Positions 1 through 7,588 of a stretch of 64,000 nucleotides of DNA are shown in pieces. Under the pieces are notes generated by a model. It made no database searches and was not told the DNA's origin. It saw nothing but the letters and a program-made list of their open reading frames with translations. The stretch's first letter is position 1; every line of letters begins with the position of its first letter. The stretch spans positions 4,124,496-4,188,495 of the forward strand of contig NZ_KB911581.1 of the NCBI RefSeq assembly GCF_000383595.1, read 5' to 3'. The position numbers were made by a program, and so were the translations under genes. Source of the DNA: Streptomyces bottropensis ATCC 25435. GTDB lineage: Bacteria; Actinomycetota; Actinomycetes; Streptomycetales; Streptomycetaceae.

Positions 1-42
1 CCCCGCCCCCCCCCGCCCCGCCCCGCCCCGCCCCCCCGCCCG
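1..42. repeat. CCCCG low-complexity tract
   Basis: The window opens with an almost pure C tract broken by single Gs in an irregular CCCCG pattern. It lies downstream of the GAF regulator gene on the opposite strand. No gene is visible in it. Such tracts slip easily in replication and sequencing, so the exact length is uncertain. Confidence 0.6.
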
Positions 43-114
43 TCGACAGCTGTGGCCCCGCACGGGGTGCCCTGGCCGTCGTCTCAGTCCATCCCGCAGC
101 CCTCCGCGCACCTC

Positions 115-1413
115 TCAGGGACGCCGAAGGTACCCCCACCCCGGTGGTGCCGACAGCTCCGACTCCAGCTCGCGCAGCCTGGACCGGACCGCCGGGTTCG
201 GTCGTACGGTTGCCAGCGCCCGCCACACCTCCAGGTCGTCCTCGCCCCAGGGGGCGTGCGCCCAGTCCGCCAGCAGGTCGGGATCACGGCGGGCTATCAG
301 GGCGGTGCGCAACCCGTCGGCGAGTCGGTGCCGCAGCCGTACGACGGCCGGGGCCTGTGAACCCGGCAGCACCGGCCCTGCGTACGCCGACGCCGCAGCC
401 GTCACCGCGCCCGTCTCCAACCTCCGTTCCACGATCGCCACATCGGTCTCGACCGGCACCATGAGCCGGTACGGCCGCGACCCCAGCAACCCCGGCCCGA
501 GCAGTCGCCGCAGCCGGGCCAGTTCGGCCCGCAGGGTCACCGGCGTCACCGACTCGTCCTCGTACAGCGCGCAGAGCAGCTCGTCTCCGGACAGACCCTC
601 CGGGTGCCGTGCGAGCAGCACCAGGATCTCGCTGTGCCGACGGCTGAGCCTGATCTTCCGTCCGCCTGTGACAAGTTGCGCCTCGTCTCGCCCCAGTGCC
701 GCCAGTTCGAGCGCGTCGGCCGGCGCCCCGGGAGGGGCGAGCAGCGCGAGCTGGGACTCGGCTGCCCTGGCCACCGCCTGGACGAAGCCGAGGCTGTGCG
801 GGTGTGCCAGGCCGTCCCCGCCGGTGATGTCGACCGCGCCGAGCACCCGGCCGGTGCGCGGATCGTGCACCGGCGCCGCCGCACACGTCCACGGCTGCAC
901 CCGCCGTATGAAGTGCTCGGCCGCGAACACCTGCACCGGCCGGTCCAGGGCGACCGCGGTGCCCGGCGCGTTCGTCCCGACCACGGACTCCGCCCAGCGC
1001 GCGCCCGGCACGAAGTTCATCCGGTCCGCCCGCCGTCTGGTCGCGGCATCCCCCTCCACCCACAGCAGCCGGCCCTGCGCGTCGCACACGGCCAGCAGAT
1101 GCTCGCCGTCCGACGCGAACGTGCCCAACAACTCCCGGATCAACGGCATGACCCGGGCCAGCGGATGCTCCGCGCGGTAGGAACCGAGGTCGCCGTCCGT
1201 CAGTTCCACCCGTGCGGTGCCCTCCGGGCCGACTCCCGCTCTCGCCGAACGCCGCCATGAGTCCGCCACCACCGAACGCACCGGCCGTGCCACCGTTCCC
1301 TGCAGCGTGAACACCTCGTGTGCGTGGCGCAGCACCCGCACCCGCTCGACGGGGTCGGCTCCCAGCTCCAGGGCCACCCATGGATCGCTCAACTCGGCCT
1401 CCCCGGAGAGCAT
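115..1413 (-). CDS. GAF-domain transcriptional regulator
   Basis: A 432-residue regulator. Residues about 75-225 form a GAF sensor of the AcoR-like type (NFVPGARWAESVVGTNAPG, then GRVLGAVDITGG). It is followed at about 245-325 by a winged helix-turn-helix with OmpR/SARP-like spacing (LSRRHSEILVLLARHPEG, then RAELARLRRLLG). There is no sigma-54 AAA+ domain, so it probably acts with ordinary sigma factors, as is usual for actinobacterial relatives. In streptomycetes such proteins often sit beside alcohol or aldehyde dehydrogenase genes. None is visible here, so a target would lie outside the window. The ATG at 1413 is used. The ligand is unknown. Confidence 0.8.
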   Translation of the reverse strand: MLSGEAELSDPWVALELGADPVERVRVLRHAHEVFTLQGTVARPVRSVVADSWRRSARAGVGPEGTARVELTDGDLGSYRAEHPLARVMPLIRELLGTFASDGEHLLAVCDAQGRLLWVEGDAATRRRADRMNFVPGARWAESVVGTNAPGTAVALDRPVQVFAAEHFIRRVQPWTCAAAPVHDPRTGRVLGAVDITGGDGLAHPHSLGFVQAVARAAESQLALLAPPGAPADALELAALGRDEAQLVTGGRKIRLSRRHSEILVLLARHPEGLSGDELLCALYEDESVTPVTLRAELARLRRLLGPGLLGSRPYRLMVPVETDVAIVERRLETGAVTAAASAYAGPVLPGSQAPAVVRLRHRLADGLRTALIARRDPDLLADWAHAPWGEDDLEVWRALATVRPNPAVRSRLRELESELSAPPGWGYLRRP

Positions 1414-1473
1414 GCACCGCCGGAACCATCGTCACCGCCGAACACCCGCCCGACAAGCCACGCGACCCCGCCG

Positions 1474-1517
1474 CTCGCCTCGGACACCGAACCCGCTCGC
1501 CTCGGACACCGAACCCG
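1474..1517. repeat. Two tandem copies of a 22-bp unit
   Basis: Two perfect, abutting 22-bp copies (1474-1495 and 1496-1517), each starting CTCGCCTCGG and ending GAACCCG. They lie in the intergenic region upstream of the GAF regulator and form the first of three different tandem repeat families within about 300 bp. Confidence 0.9.
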
Positions 1518-1599
1518 ATCACCGCGGATGTGGAACCTGGTCGGCGCCGCGCCCGGACCGCGGCTTCCCGGACGTCCGACCGCGCCGGTCCCGGCGATG

Positions 1600-1695
1600 C
1601 CGGACAGGGTCGACCCGACGAGGCCGGACAGGGTCGACCCGACGAGGCCGGACAGGGTCGACCCGACGAGGCCGGACAGGGTCGACCCGACGAGG
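1600..1695. repeat. Four tandem copies of a 24-bp palindrome-containing unit
   Basis: Four perfect head-to-tail 24-bp copies beginning at 1600, 1624, 1648 and 1672. Each contains the self-complementary decamer GGGTCGACCC. The array lies between the divergent regulator and the 3' end of the amidase gene. Four evenly spaced palindromes about two helical turns apart could be a protein-binding array, or simply slippage products. Confidence 0.9.
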
Positions 1696-1766
1696 TCAGA
1701 CGGATGTGATCAGACGGAGCTCAGACGGATGTGATCAGACGGGGGTCAGTGGGATGTGACCAGGCG
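1696..1766 (-). repeat. Tandem copies of the amidase gene 3' end
   Basis: Two 25-bp copies at 1696-1720 and 1721-1745 sit directly against 1746-1766, which is the last 21 bp of the amidase coding sequence. Read on the minus strand, the gene ends R-L-V-T-S-H-stop and each outer copy reads R-L-I-T-S-V-stop. The copies keep the stop codon in phase, so the terminal codons of the gene have been duplicated in tandem into its downstream region. Confidence 0.8.
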
Positions 1767-2345
1767 TATATAGCGGTCCCAGTCCCAGTGCGGCCCCGGA
1801 TCGGTGTGGTCGGTGCCCGGCACCTCGTGGTGACCGATGATGTGGGCGCGGTCCTTCGGTATGCCGTACGTGTCGCAGATCGCCGAAGTGAGCTTCGCCG
1901 ACTGCTCGTACAGGGCGGCGGTGAAGTATTCGGGCCGGTCCACCCAGCCCTCGTGCTCGATGCCTATGCTGCGGGCGTTGTAGTCCCAGTCGCCCGCGTG
2001 CCAGGCGATGTCGCGCTCACGGACGCACTGGGTGACCCGCCCGTCGCCCGAGCGCAGCACATAGTGCGCGGAGACCTGTTTCGCCGGGTTCCAGAAGACG
2101 GGCATGGTGTTCTTGTACGTCGTCTGCGTCACATGAATGATCACGAGGTCGATGGGCCGGTCGGCCGGTCGGTCCGCCGAGGTGTAGTTGGCGGGGCTCG
2201 CCGGTTCCCACAGGGCCGGCGTGCGGTCGACGGGCGGGGGCTGGGTTCCGGCCCGCGGTCTCGGGAGCAGGACGTAGGGGATCGCGCCGAAGGCGGTGCC
2301 CCGCAGGAGCCGGCGCCTGCTCGGCGACGGCCTGGCTCGCTCCAT
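1746..2345 (-). CDS. Tat-exported N-acetylmuramoyl-L-alanine amidase (Amidase_2)
   Basis: A 199-residue peptidoglycan amidase expected to cleave between MurNAc and L-Ala of the stem peptide outside the membrane. The N-terminus carries a twin-arginine-like signal (SRRRLLRGTAFGAIPYVLL). The catalytic domain shows a zinc-ligand His in LVIIHVTQT, then VSAHYVLR and IAWHAGDW. A second ligand region reads HIIGHHEVPGTDHTDPGPHW. The start at 2345 is chosen because AAAGGCGG precedes it at a good distance and the signal peptide begins there; a longer reading frame upstream lacks such a site. Its last codons are copied in tandem downstream (1696-1745). Confidence 0.87.
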   Translation of the reverse strand: MERARPSPSRRRLLRGTAFGAIPYVLLPRPRAGTQPPPVDRTPALWEPASPANYTSADRPADRPIDLVIIHVTQTTYKNTMPVFWNPAKQVSAHYVLRSGDGRVTQCVRERDIAWHAGDWDYNARSIGIEHEGWVDRPEYFTAALYEQSAKLTSAICDTYGIPKDRAHIIGHHEVPGTDHTDPGPHWDWDRYIRLVTSH

Positions 2346-2493
2346 CTGGGTCCGCCTTTCAGGGGATCGCGCTCGGACTTCGCAGTCGAAGACGCATCCG
2401 CAGGTCGAATGGCTGCGCCTCACGTGAATCACGGTACGGCGATCGCCGGTCGGCCCGTCCGGGCGGGCGGAAGACGGTGGACAGAGAGCCGAT

Positions 2494-2502
2494 TGTGGAT
2501 AA
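2494..2502 (-). promoter_or_regulatory. Consensus DnaA box (TTATCCACA)
   Basis: The plus strand reads TGTGGATAA, so the minus strand is a perfect TTATCCACA. It lies in the gap between the amidase promoter region and the 3' end of the ROK gene. A single box is not an origin. It may titrate DnaA or regulate the amidase, or be chance. Confidence 0.45.
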
Positions 2503-2566
2503 CCACGTCACCCGGAAGGGGGATGCGCCAGCCCGAGTCCGTGAATCGCGGCGTTCCCGGGCCGCG

Positions 2567-3775
2567 TCACGGTCGCACTCCGGCCGTCGCCGGATCGTCC
2601 AGCACAGCGCGTACGACCGAGTGGGCCGCGCCCAGCAGAGGCCCTTCGGAGCCCAGCCGGGACACGGTGACGGCGCATGCCGGACCGGCCGTCCGGCGGG
2701 CCAACTCCCGCTCCAGCGACGGCAGCAACCAGGGAGCGAGTGCGGCCAGGGCGCCGCCGAGCACCACGGTCTCGGGGTCCAGCAGATTGACCGCGCCGGT
2801 CAGCGCGATACCGAGTGCCGTACCGGCGCCGCGCAGGGCCCGGCGCACATCCTTGTCACCGGCCGCGGCCCGCTCCGCGAGGAACTCGACACGACGCTCT
2901 CCCGGTTCCAGGCCCGCGGCCCGGAGCACGGCCTCCTCACCGGCGTACTGCTCCAGGCAGCCGCGTCCACCGCAGGCGCAGTCGGGGCCTTCCGGACGGA
3001 CCGGGACATGCCCCAGCTCACCCGCGAAACCGCGCGTTCCACGCAGCAGCCGGCCGTCCACGACGACCGCACCGCCGATGCCGATCTCGGCGGAGACGTG
3101 CAGGAAGTCCTGCGGGGTGCCCTCGCCGAGCCAGAGTTCCGCGAGGCCGCCGAAGTTCGCCTCGTTGTCCACGGTCACCGGCAGGCCGCGGGGCAGCAGG
3201 GCGCCCAGGTCCGTGTCGTGCCAGTCGAGGTTGGGCGCGCGGACCACCGTCCGGGCGTCGCTCGCCACCAGCCCGGGCACGGCGACCGCGAGTCCCGCCG
3301 GCCACAGGCCCTCGCCCTCCGCTTCGGCGACGACCTGCCGGACCAGTCGGGTGAGGTCGTCGATGACCGGTTCGGGCGATCGGCCGCGGTTGGTGCCGTG
3401 CCGTACCGCCCGTGCGCGCACCTGCCCGCGCAGGTCCACGGCGCAGACCGCGAGGTGGTCGACCCCGATCTCCGCCCCGATGCCGGCGGGCCCGCGTCCG
3501 CTGAGGGCGAGCGCCGAGCCGGGCCGCCCGACCCGGCCGGGACGCTCTGGGCCCAGCTCTTCCAGGAGTCCCGAGCGGATCAGCTCGTCGACCAGGGTCG
3601 AGACGGCGGCCCGGGTCAGACCGATGCGGGAGGCGACGGCGGCCCGGGACAGCGGCCCCTCGGCGTTGACGGAATGCATGACCCGGGAGAGGTTGCGGCG
3701 GCGCATGCCCTGCTGATTGTCGGGCAGTCGACGCCCGGAGCCGCCCGCGCGGGATGCGTGCAGTGGTGCGGTCAT
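2567..3775 (-). CDS. xylR: ROK-family transcriptional repressor of the xylose genes
   Basis: A 402-residue ROK regulator. A winged helix-turn-helix occupies about residues 28-80 (LSRAAVASRIGLTRAAVSTL) and a sugar-kinase-fold domain follows. The ROK signature CACGGRGCLEQ supplies three zinc-binding cysteines, and DNEANFGGLAE and GFAGELGHVPV are typical ROK blocks. It lies 115 bp downstream of xylulokinase on the same strand and opposite xylA, the layout expected of a xylose-responsive repressor. It most likely binds the palindrome at 5432-5462 and releases it on sugar binding. GGGGGAGGC precedes the ATG. The name XylR rests on context rather than on a diagnostic residue. Confidence 0.85.
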   Translation of the reverse strand: MTAPLHASRAGGSGRRLPDNQQGMRRRNLSRVMHSVNAEGPLSRAAVASRIGLTRAAVSTLVDELIRSGLLEELGPERPGRVGRPGSALALSGRGPAGIGAEIGVDHLAVCAVDLRGQVRARAVRHGTNRGRSPEPVIDDLTRLVRQVVAEAEGEGLWPAGLAVAVPGLVASDARTVVRAPNLDWHDTDLGALLPRGLPVTVDNEANFGGLAELWLGEGTPQDFLHVSAEIGIGGAVVVDGRLLRGTRGFAGELGHVPVRPEGPDCACGGRGCLEQYAGEEAVLRAAGLEPGERRVEFLAERAAAGDKDVRRALRGAGTALGIALTGAVNLLDPETVVLGGALAALAPWLLPSLERELARRTAGPACAVTVSRLGSEGPLLGAAHSVVRAVLDDPATAGVRP

Positions 3776-3863
3776 GCCTCCCCCGGCTCCGGTCGGTATG
3801 TCCTGATGGCTGTCCTGTAGATCATGCAGGAGTCGTATTTTCCCACGTCGGACACCCCGGTTT

Positions 3864-3903
3864 GGTCAGCTGCCGTCCGTCCGGGTCCGGTCAGCTGCCG
3901 TCC
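3864..3903. repeat. 15-bp direct repeat including the xylulokinase stop
   Basis: GGTCAGCTGCCGTCC occurs at 3864-3878 and again at 3889-3903. The second copy contains the xylulokinase stop codon (complement of TCA at 3891-3893) and its last three codons. It is a second case, after the amidase, of a gene end duplicated into its downstream spacer. Confidence 0.75.
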
Positions 3904-5336
3904 CTCTCGCGCTCCAGCAGCGGTGCGGCGTCGGACAGGACCCCGGAGATCCTGGCCAGCGTCTCCTCGTCCCGCTCCACGGCCTCCAGCACCGGCCCCC
4001 GTGCCGTGTCCCAGCGGCGGGCGACCGCGGCCGGGTCCTCGCCGGTGAGCAGTCCGGCGGCCTGCGCGGCGGCGCCCAGGGCGACCAGTTCCCTGGCCTC
4101 GGGGACCTGCACGGCGCGCCCCGACAGGCGGCGCACGGTCTGCTGCCAGGCGGTGCCCCGCGCGCCCCCGCCGATCAGGAGCAGCGGCGCGGAGGTGTCC
4201 GCGTCGGCGTCGAGCACCAGGTCGAGGGCGCCGAGCAGCGAGTGGACGGCACCGTCGTACGCGGCCTGCAGCAGCTGGCCGCCCGTCGTGTCGTGGCGCA
4301 GTCCGTGCAGCAGGCCCGAGGCGTGCGGCAGGGCCGGGGTGCGCTCGCCGTCCAGATAGGGCAGGAGAGTGGCGCCGGTGTTCGGCTCCACGGCCTCGCG
4401 GTCCAGATGCAGCAGGGCGGCGATCCGGTCGACGGCCTGGGTGCAGTTCAGGGTGCAGGCCAGGGGAAGCCAGTCACCGTGCGCGTCGGCGAAGCCCGCC
4501 ACCGTGCCGGTCGGGTCCGCGGGGCGGTGCCGGGAGACGGCGTACACCGTGCCGGAGGTGCCGAGGCTCAGCACCGGGGTGCCCGGGCGCAGCCCGAGTC
4601 CCAGCGCGGCGGCCGCGTTGTCGCCCGTACCGGCGGCGACCAGGGTGCCCCTGGCGAACGGCAGGTCGTGTGCGTCCCGTACGGTCCCGGCGACCTCGCC
4701 CGGCCGGACCACGCGGGGCAGCAGCGCCGGGTCCAGCCCCACCCGGTCGAGGACCTCCGCGTCGTACGCCTCCGTCGCCGACGCCCACCATCCCGTGCCG
4801 GAGGCGTCACCGCGGTCGGTCGTGCCCTGACCGGTGAGACGCTCGGTGAGGTAGTCGTGCGGCAGACGTACGGCGGTCGTCGCGCGGATCGCCTCGGGCT
4901 CGTTCTCGGCCAGCCAGGCCCACTTCGTGACGGTGAACGACGGTCCCGGCACGCTGCCGGCGCGCTCCGCCCAGGCCTTCGCACCGCCCAGTTCCTCCAC
5001 CAGACGGGCGGCCTGGGGCGCCGAGCGCACGTCGTTCCACAGCAGCGCCGGACGGACCGGTTCGCCCCGGGCGTCGAGGGTGACGAGGCCGTGCTGCTGG
5101 CCGCCGATCGACACCGCGGAGGCCTCCCGCGCCGGCTCACCGCACTGGTGCAGTGCCTCGCGCAGCGCGTCCCACCACTGGCGCGGATCGCTCTCCCGGC
5201 CCGCACCGGAGGAGACGGTGTGCGGCGCCTGCCCGCTCGCCACCACCCGTCCGGTCGACGCGTCGACGACCAGGGCCTTGGTGGACTGTGTGGACGAGTC
5301 CACACCGACGACGAGCGGACCCTCGGCTGCTGACAT
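3891..5336 (-). CDS. xylB: Xylulokinase
   Basis: A 481-residue FGGY-family kinase that phosphorylates D-xylulose to xylulose 5-phosphate, feeding the pentose phosphate pathway. The N-terminal phosphate-binding block VVGVDSSTQSTKALVVD, the sugar-site motif SIGGQQHGLV, the nucleotide-binding LSLGTSGTVYA and the C-terminal LIGGGARG are all present, and the length is normal. The ATG at 5336 is preferred because GGGAGAAG precedes it; six extra upstream codons are possible. It is divergent from xylA across a 147-bp region and is followed on the same strand by the ROK repressor, so xylB and the repressor may share a transcript. Confidence 0.94.
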   Translation of the reverse strand: MSAAEGPLVVGVDSSTQSTKALVVDASTGRVVASGQAPHTVSSGAGRESDPRQWWDALREALHQCGEPAREASAVSIGGQQHGLVTLDARGEPVRPALLWNDVRSAPQAARLVEELGGAKAWAERAGSVPGPSFTVTKWAWLAENEPEAIRATTAVRLPHDYLTERLTGQGTTDRGDASGTGWWASATEAYDAEVLDRVGLDPALLPRVVRPGEVAGTVRDAHDLPFARGTLVAAGTGDNAAAALGLGLRPGTPVLSLGTSGTVYAVSRHRPADPTGTVAGFADAHGDWLPLACTLNCTQAVDRIAALLHLDREAVEPNTGATLLPYLDGERTPALPHASGLLHGLRHDTTGGQLLQAAYDGAVHSLLGALDLVLDADADTSAPLLLIGGGARGTAWQQTVRRLSGRAVQVPEARELVALGAAAQAAGLLTGEDPAAVARRWDTARGPVLEAVERDEETLARISGVLSDAAPLLERERDGS

Positions 5337-5405
5337 CGGGCTTCTCCCTCTCACACGGCTCGTGACGTGCCGCTGACGCGGCCGGCGCCTCTGTCCGGCG
5401 ACATC

Positions 5406-5436
5406 TTGCCTTCCCGGAGACGTGTCCGCATACTAA
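5406..5436 (+). promoter_or_regulatory. Candidate xylA promoter
   Basis: TTGCCT at 5406-5411 and TACTAA at 5431-5436 resemble -35 and -10 hexamers with a rather long 19-bp spacer. The -10 overlaps the left arm of the operator candidate, so bound repressor would block polymerase. Assigned by eye only. Confidence 0.4.
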
Positions 5437-5462
5437 TTTGTAAATCGCCATGACGAAATAGT
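5432..5462. promoter_or_regulatory. Candidate ROK/XylR operator
   Basis: An imperfect inverted repeat: ACTAATTTGT (5432-5441), an 11-bp spacer, then ACGAAATAGT (5453-5462). Eight of ten arm positions match. AT-rich arms are conspicuous in this GC-rich DNA and resemble known ROK-family operators. It lies just upstream of the xylA ribosome site (AAGGAG at 5471-5476), where it could control both divergent genes. Confidence 0.6.
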
Positions 5463-5483
5463 CGGAGCGCAAGGAGCCGCGGC

Positions 5484-6650
5484 ATGAACTACCAGCCCAC
5501 CCCCGACGACAGGTTCACCTTCGGCCTGTGGACCGTCGGCTGGCAGGGACGGGACCCGTTCGGCGACGCCACCCGGCGCGCCCTCGACCCGGTCGAGACG
5601 GTGCGGCGCCTGGCCGAGCTCGGCGCCCACGGTGTGACCTTCCATGACGACGACCTGATCCCCTTCGGGTCCTCGGACACCGAGCGCGAGGAGCACATCA
5701 AGCGCTTCCGCGCGGCCCTGGACACCACCGGCATGACCGTGCCGATGGCGACCACCAACCTCTTCACGCACCCGGTCTTCAAGGACGGCGCGTTCACCGC
5801 CAACGACCGCGACGTCCGCCGGTACGCCCTGCGCAAGACCATCCGCAACATCGACCTGGCGGTCGAACTGGGTGCCGAGATCTACGTCGCCTGGGGCGGC
5901 CGAGAGGGTGCCGAGTCCGGCGCCGCCAAGGACGTCCGGGACGCGCTCGACCGCATGAAGGAGGCCTTCGACCTCCTCGGCGAGTACGTGGTCTCCCAGG
6001 GCTACGACCTGAAGTTCGCGATCGAGCCCAAGCCGAACGAGCCGCGCGGCGACATCCTGCTCCCCACGGTCGGCCACGCCCTCGCGTTCATCGAGCGCCT
6101 GGAGCGCCCGGAGCTGTACGGCGTGAACCCCGAGGTCGGTCACGAGCAGATGGCCGGGCTGAACTTCCCGCACGGCATCGCCCAGGCCCTCTGGGCGGGC
6201 AAGCTCTTCCACATCGACCTCAACGGCCAGTCCGGCATTAAGTACGACCAGGACCTCCGCTTCGGCGCGGGCGACCTGCGCTCCGCCTTCTGGCTGGTCG
6301 ATCTGCTGGAGAGCGCCGGATACGCGGGCCCCAAGCACTTCGACTTCAAGCCGCCGCGTACCGAGGACTTCGACGGCGTGTGGGCGTCGGCGGCCGGCTG
6401 CATGCGCAACTACCTGATCCTCAAGGAGCGTGCGGCGGCCTTCCGCGCGGACCCGGCGGTCCAGGAGGCCCTGCGCACCGCACGCCTGGACCAGCTCGCC
6501 CAGCCCACGGCCGCCGACGGTCTGCAGGCCCTGCTCGGGGACCGTACGGCCTTCGAGGAGTTCGACGCCGAGGCCGTCGCCGCGCGCGGTATGGCTTTCG
6601 AGCAGCTCGACCAGCTGGCCATGGACCACCTGCTGGGCGCGCGCGGCTGA
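5484..6650 (+). CDS. xylA: Xylose isomerase
   Basis: A 388-residue class I xylose isomerase converting D-xylose to D-xylulose in the cytoplasm. Active-site residues fall at the standard Streptomyces positions: His54 and Asp57 in TFHDDDLIPF, Glu181 and Lys183 in AIEPKPNEPRG, Glu217 and His220 in EVGHEQMAG, and Asp287 in HFDFKPPR. AAGGAG lies 7 bp before the ATG. It is divergent from xylB and probably repressed by the ROK protein through the palindrome 20 bp upstream of the start. No xylose transporter is encoded in the window. Confidence 0.97.
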   Translation: MNYQPTPDDRFTFGLWTVGWQGRDPFGDATRRALDPVETVRRLAELGAHGVTFHDDDLIPFGSSDTEREEHIKRFRAALDTTGMTVPMATTNLFTHPVFKDGAFTANDRDVRRYALRKTIRNIDLAVELGAEIYVAWGGREGAESGAAKDVRDALDRMKEAFDLLGEYVVSQGYDLKFAIEPKPNEPRGDILLPTVGHALAFIERLERPELYGVNPEVGHEQMAGLNFPHGIAQALWAGKLFHIDLNGQSGIKYDQDLRFGAGDLRSAFWLVDLLESAGYAGPKHFDFKPPRTEDFDGVWASAAGCMRNYLILKERAAAFRADPAVQEALRTARLDQLAQPTAADGLQALLGDRTAFEEFDAEAVAARGMAFEQLDQLAMDHLLGARG

Positions 6651-6853
6651 TCACGCGCGCGTGGGAGGCCTTTTCCGCTGACGCGGCAGGGGTCTCCCGC
6701 CGCCCCGGTCGGGGTCTGTGGCGGTGTCTTTCCGCGCCTCTCTCGGTCGATCCCTGCGCGGAATTCTTCGAGATCATGCGCTTCTTGGCATGAGTCGTAT
6801 CAACTGCCGTGCAGGGCTCGCGCCTTGGCCGTTCTGCGGCGACTGTGGTCGGT

Positions 6854-7423
6854 ATGGGCATGCCGCCGACACCGTCCGAGCCGCCCCGGCCGCCGGAGGG
6901 CACACCGCCGCTCCACGGGGGAGGGTTCGGGCCGCCGACAGGTGGCTTCGGGCCGCCGCCGGGCGATCCGACCCGGGGACACATACCACCACCCGGGGCC
7001 TTCGGGCCGTATGCACAGGGTGGTGCCCTGCCTCCATCGGGGCAGGGCGGTGGCTGCCGGCCCCCGGGTCAGGGCGGGGGTCGGCAGCCACCCGATCCGC
7101 ACGGCGGACCTCCTCCCGGTCGCCGGCGCAACGCCCCCCTCCTCGTGTCGGCCGGGATCATCGCCGTGGGTGCCGTCATCGCCCTGGTGCTGGTCCTCCT
7201 TGGGGACGAGACGTCGCCGGACGACCGGCCGTCGGGCGGAACCCACGGCAGTACGGACCCTTCGCCCACCCCCACCCCGTCGTTGAGCCTTCCCTCCGGA
7301 CTGCCCAGTGACCTTCCGGCCATGCCCTCGGGCTTCCCGAGCAACCTGCCCAGCGCGTTCCCGAGCGAGATTCCGAGCGACCTCGATCCGTTCGTTCCCG
7401 ACCCGGTCGGGGATGTTGAGTGA
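6854..7423 (+). CDS. Proline-rich single-pass membrane protein, function unknown
   Basis: A 189-residue protein. Its first about 90 residues are rich in Pro, Gly and Gln (GGFGPPTGGFGPPPG and similar). One transmembrane helix follows at about 95-118 (VSAGIIAVGAVIALVLVLLG). The outer tail has a Pro-Ser-rich repeat of the LPSGLPSDLP type. The architecture is common among actinobacterial envelope proteins of unknown role. The start is uncertain: a second ATG lies two codons downstream and no strong ribosome site is seen. It is convergent with the SWIM gene. Confidence 0.6.
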   Translation: MGMPPTPSEPPRPPEGTPPLHGGGFGPPTGGFGPPPGDPTRGHIPPPGAFGPYAQGGALPPSGQGGGCRPPGQGGGRQPPDPHGGPPPGRRRNAPLLVSAGIIAVGAVIALVLVLLGDETSPDDRPSGGTHGSTDPSPTPTPSLSLPSGLPSDLPAMPSGFPSNLPSAFPSEIPSDLDPFVPDPVGDVE

Positions 7424-7588
7424 GGGAGAACCACCGGGCACGGCGCCGGAGCGGTGGCTGCCCGCAGCATGCACGACGGACGACCGACAGCGGCTCACGC
7501 GCGCGGCCGACGTTCCGCCCCGGCTCGGCCCGCCCGCCTCGCCCGCCCGCCCCAGCCGGCCCGCCCGGCCCGCTCACCCGGAACGGCC

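Noticed and set aside
1474..1766. A CRISPR-like array of short repeats
   Set aside because: The units abut with no variable spacers, differ between sub-arrays, and there are no cas genes. They are ordinary tandem repeats.
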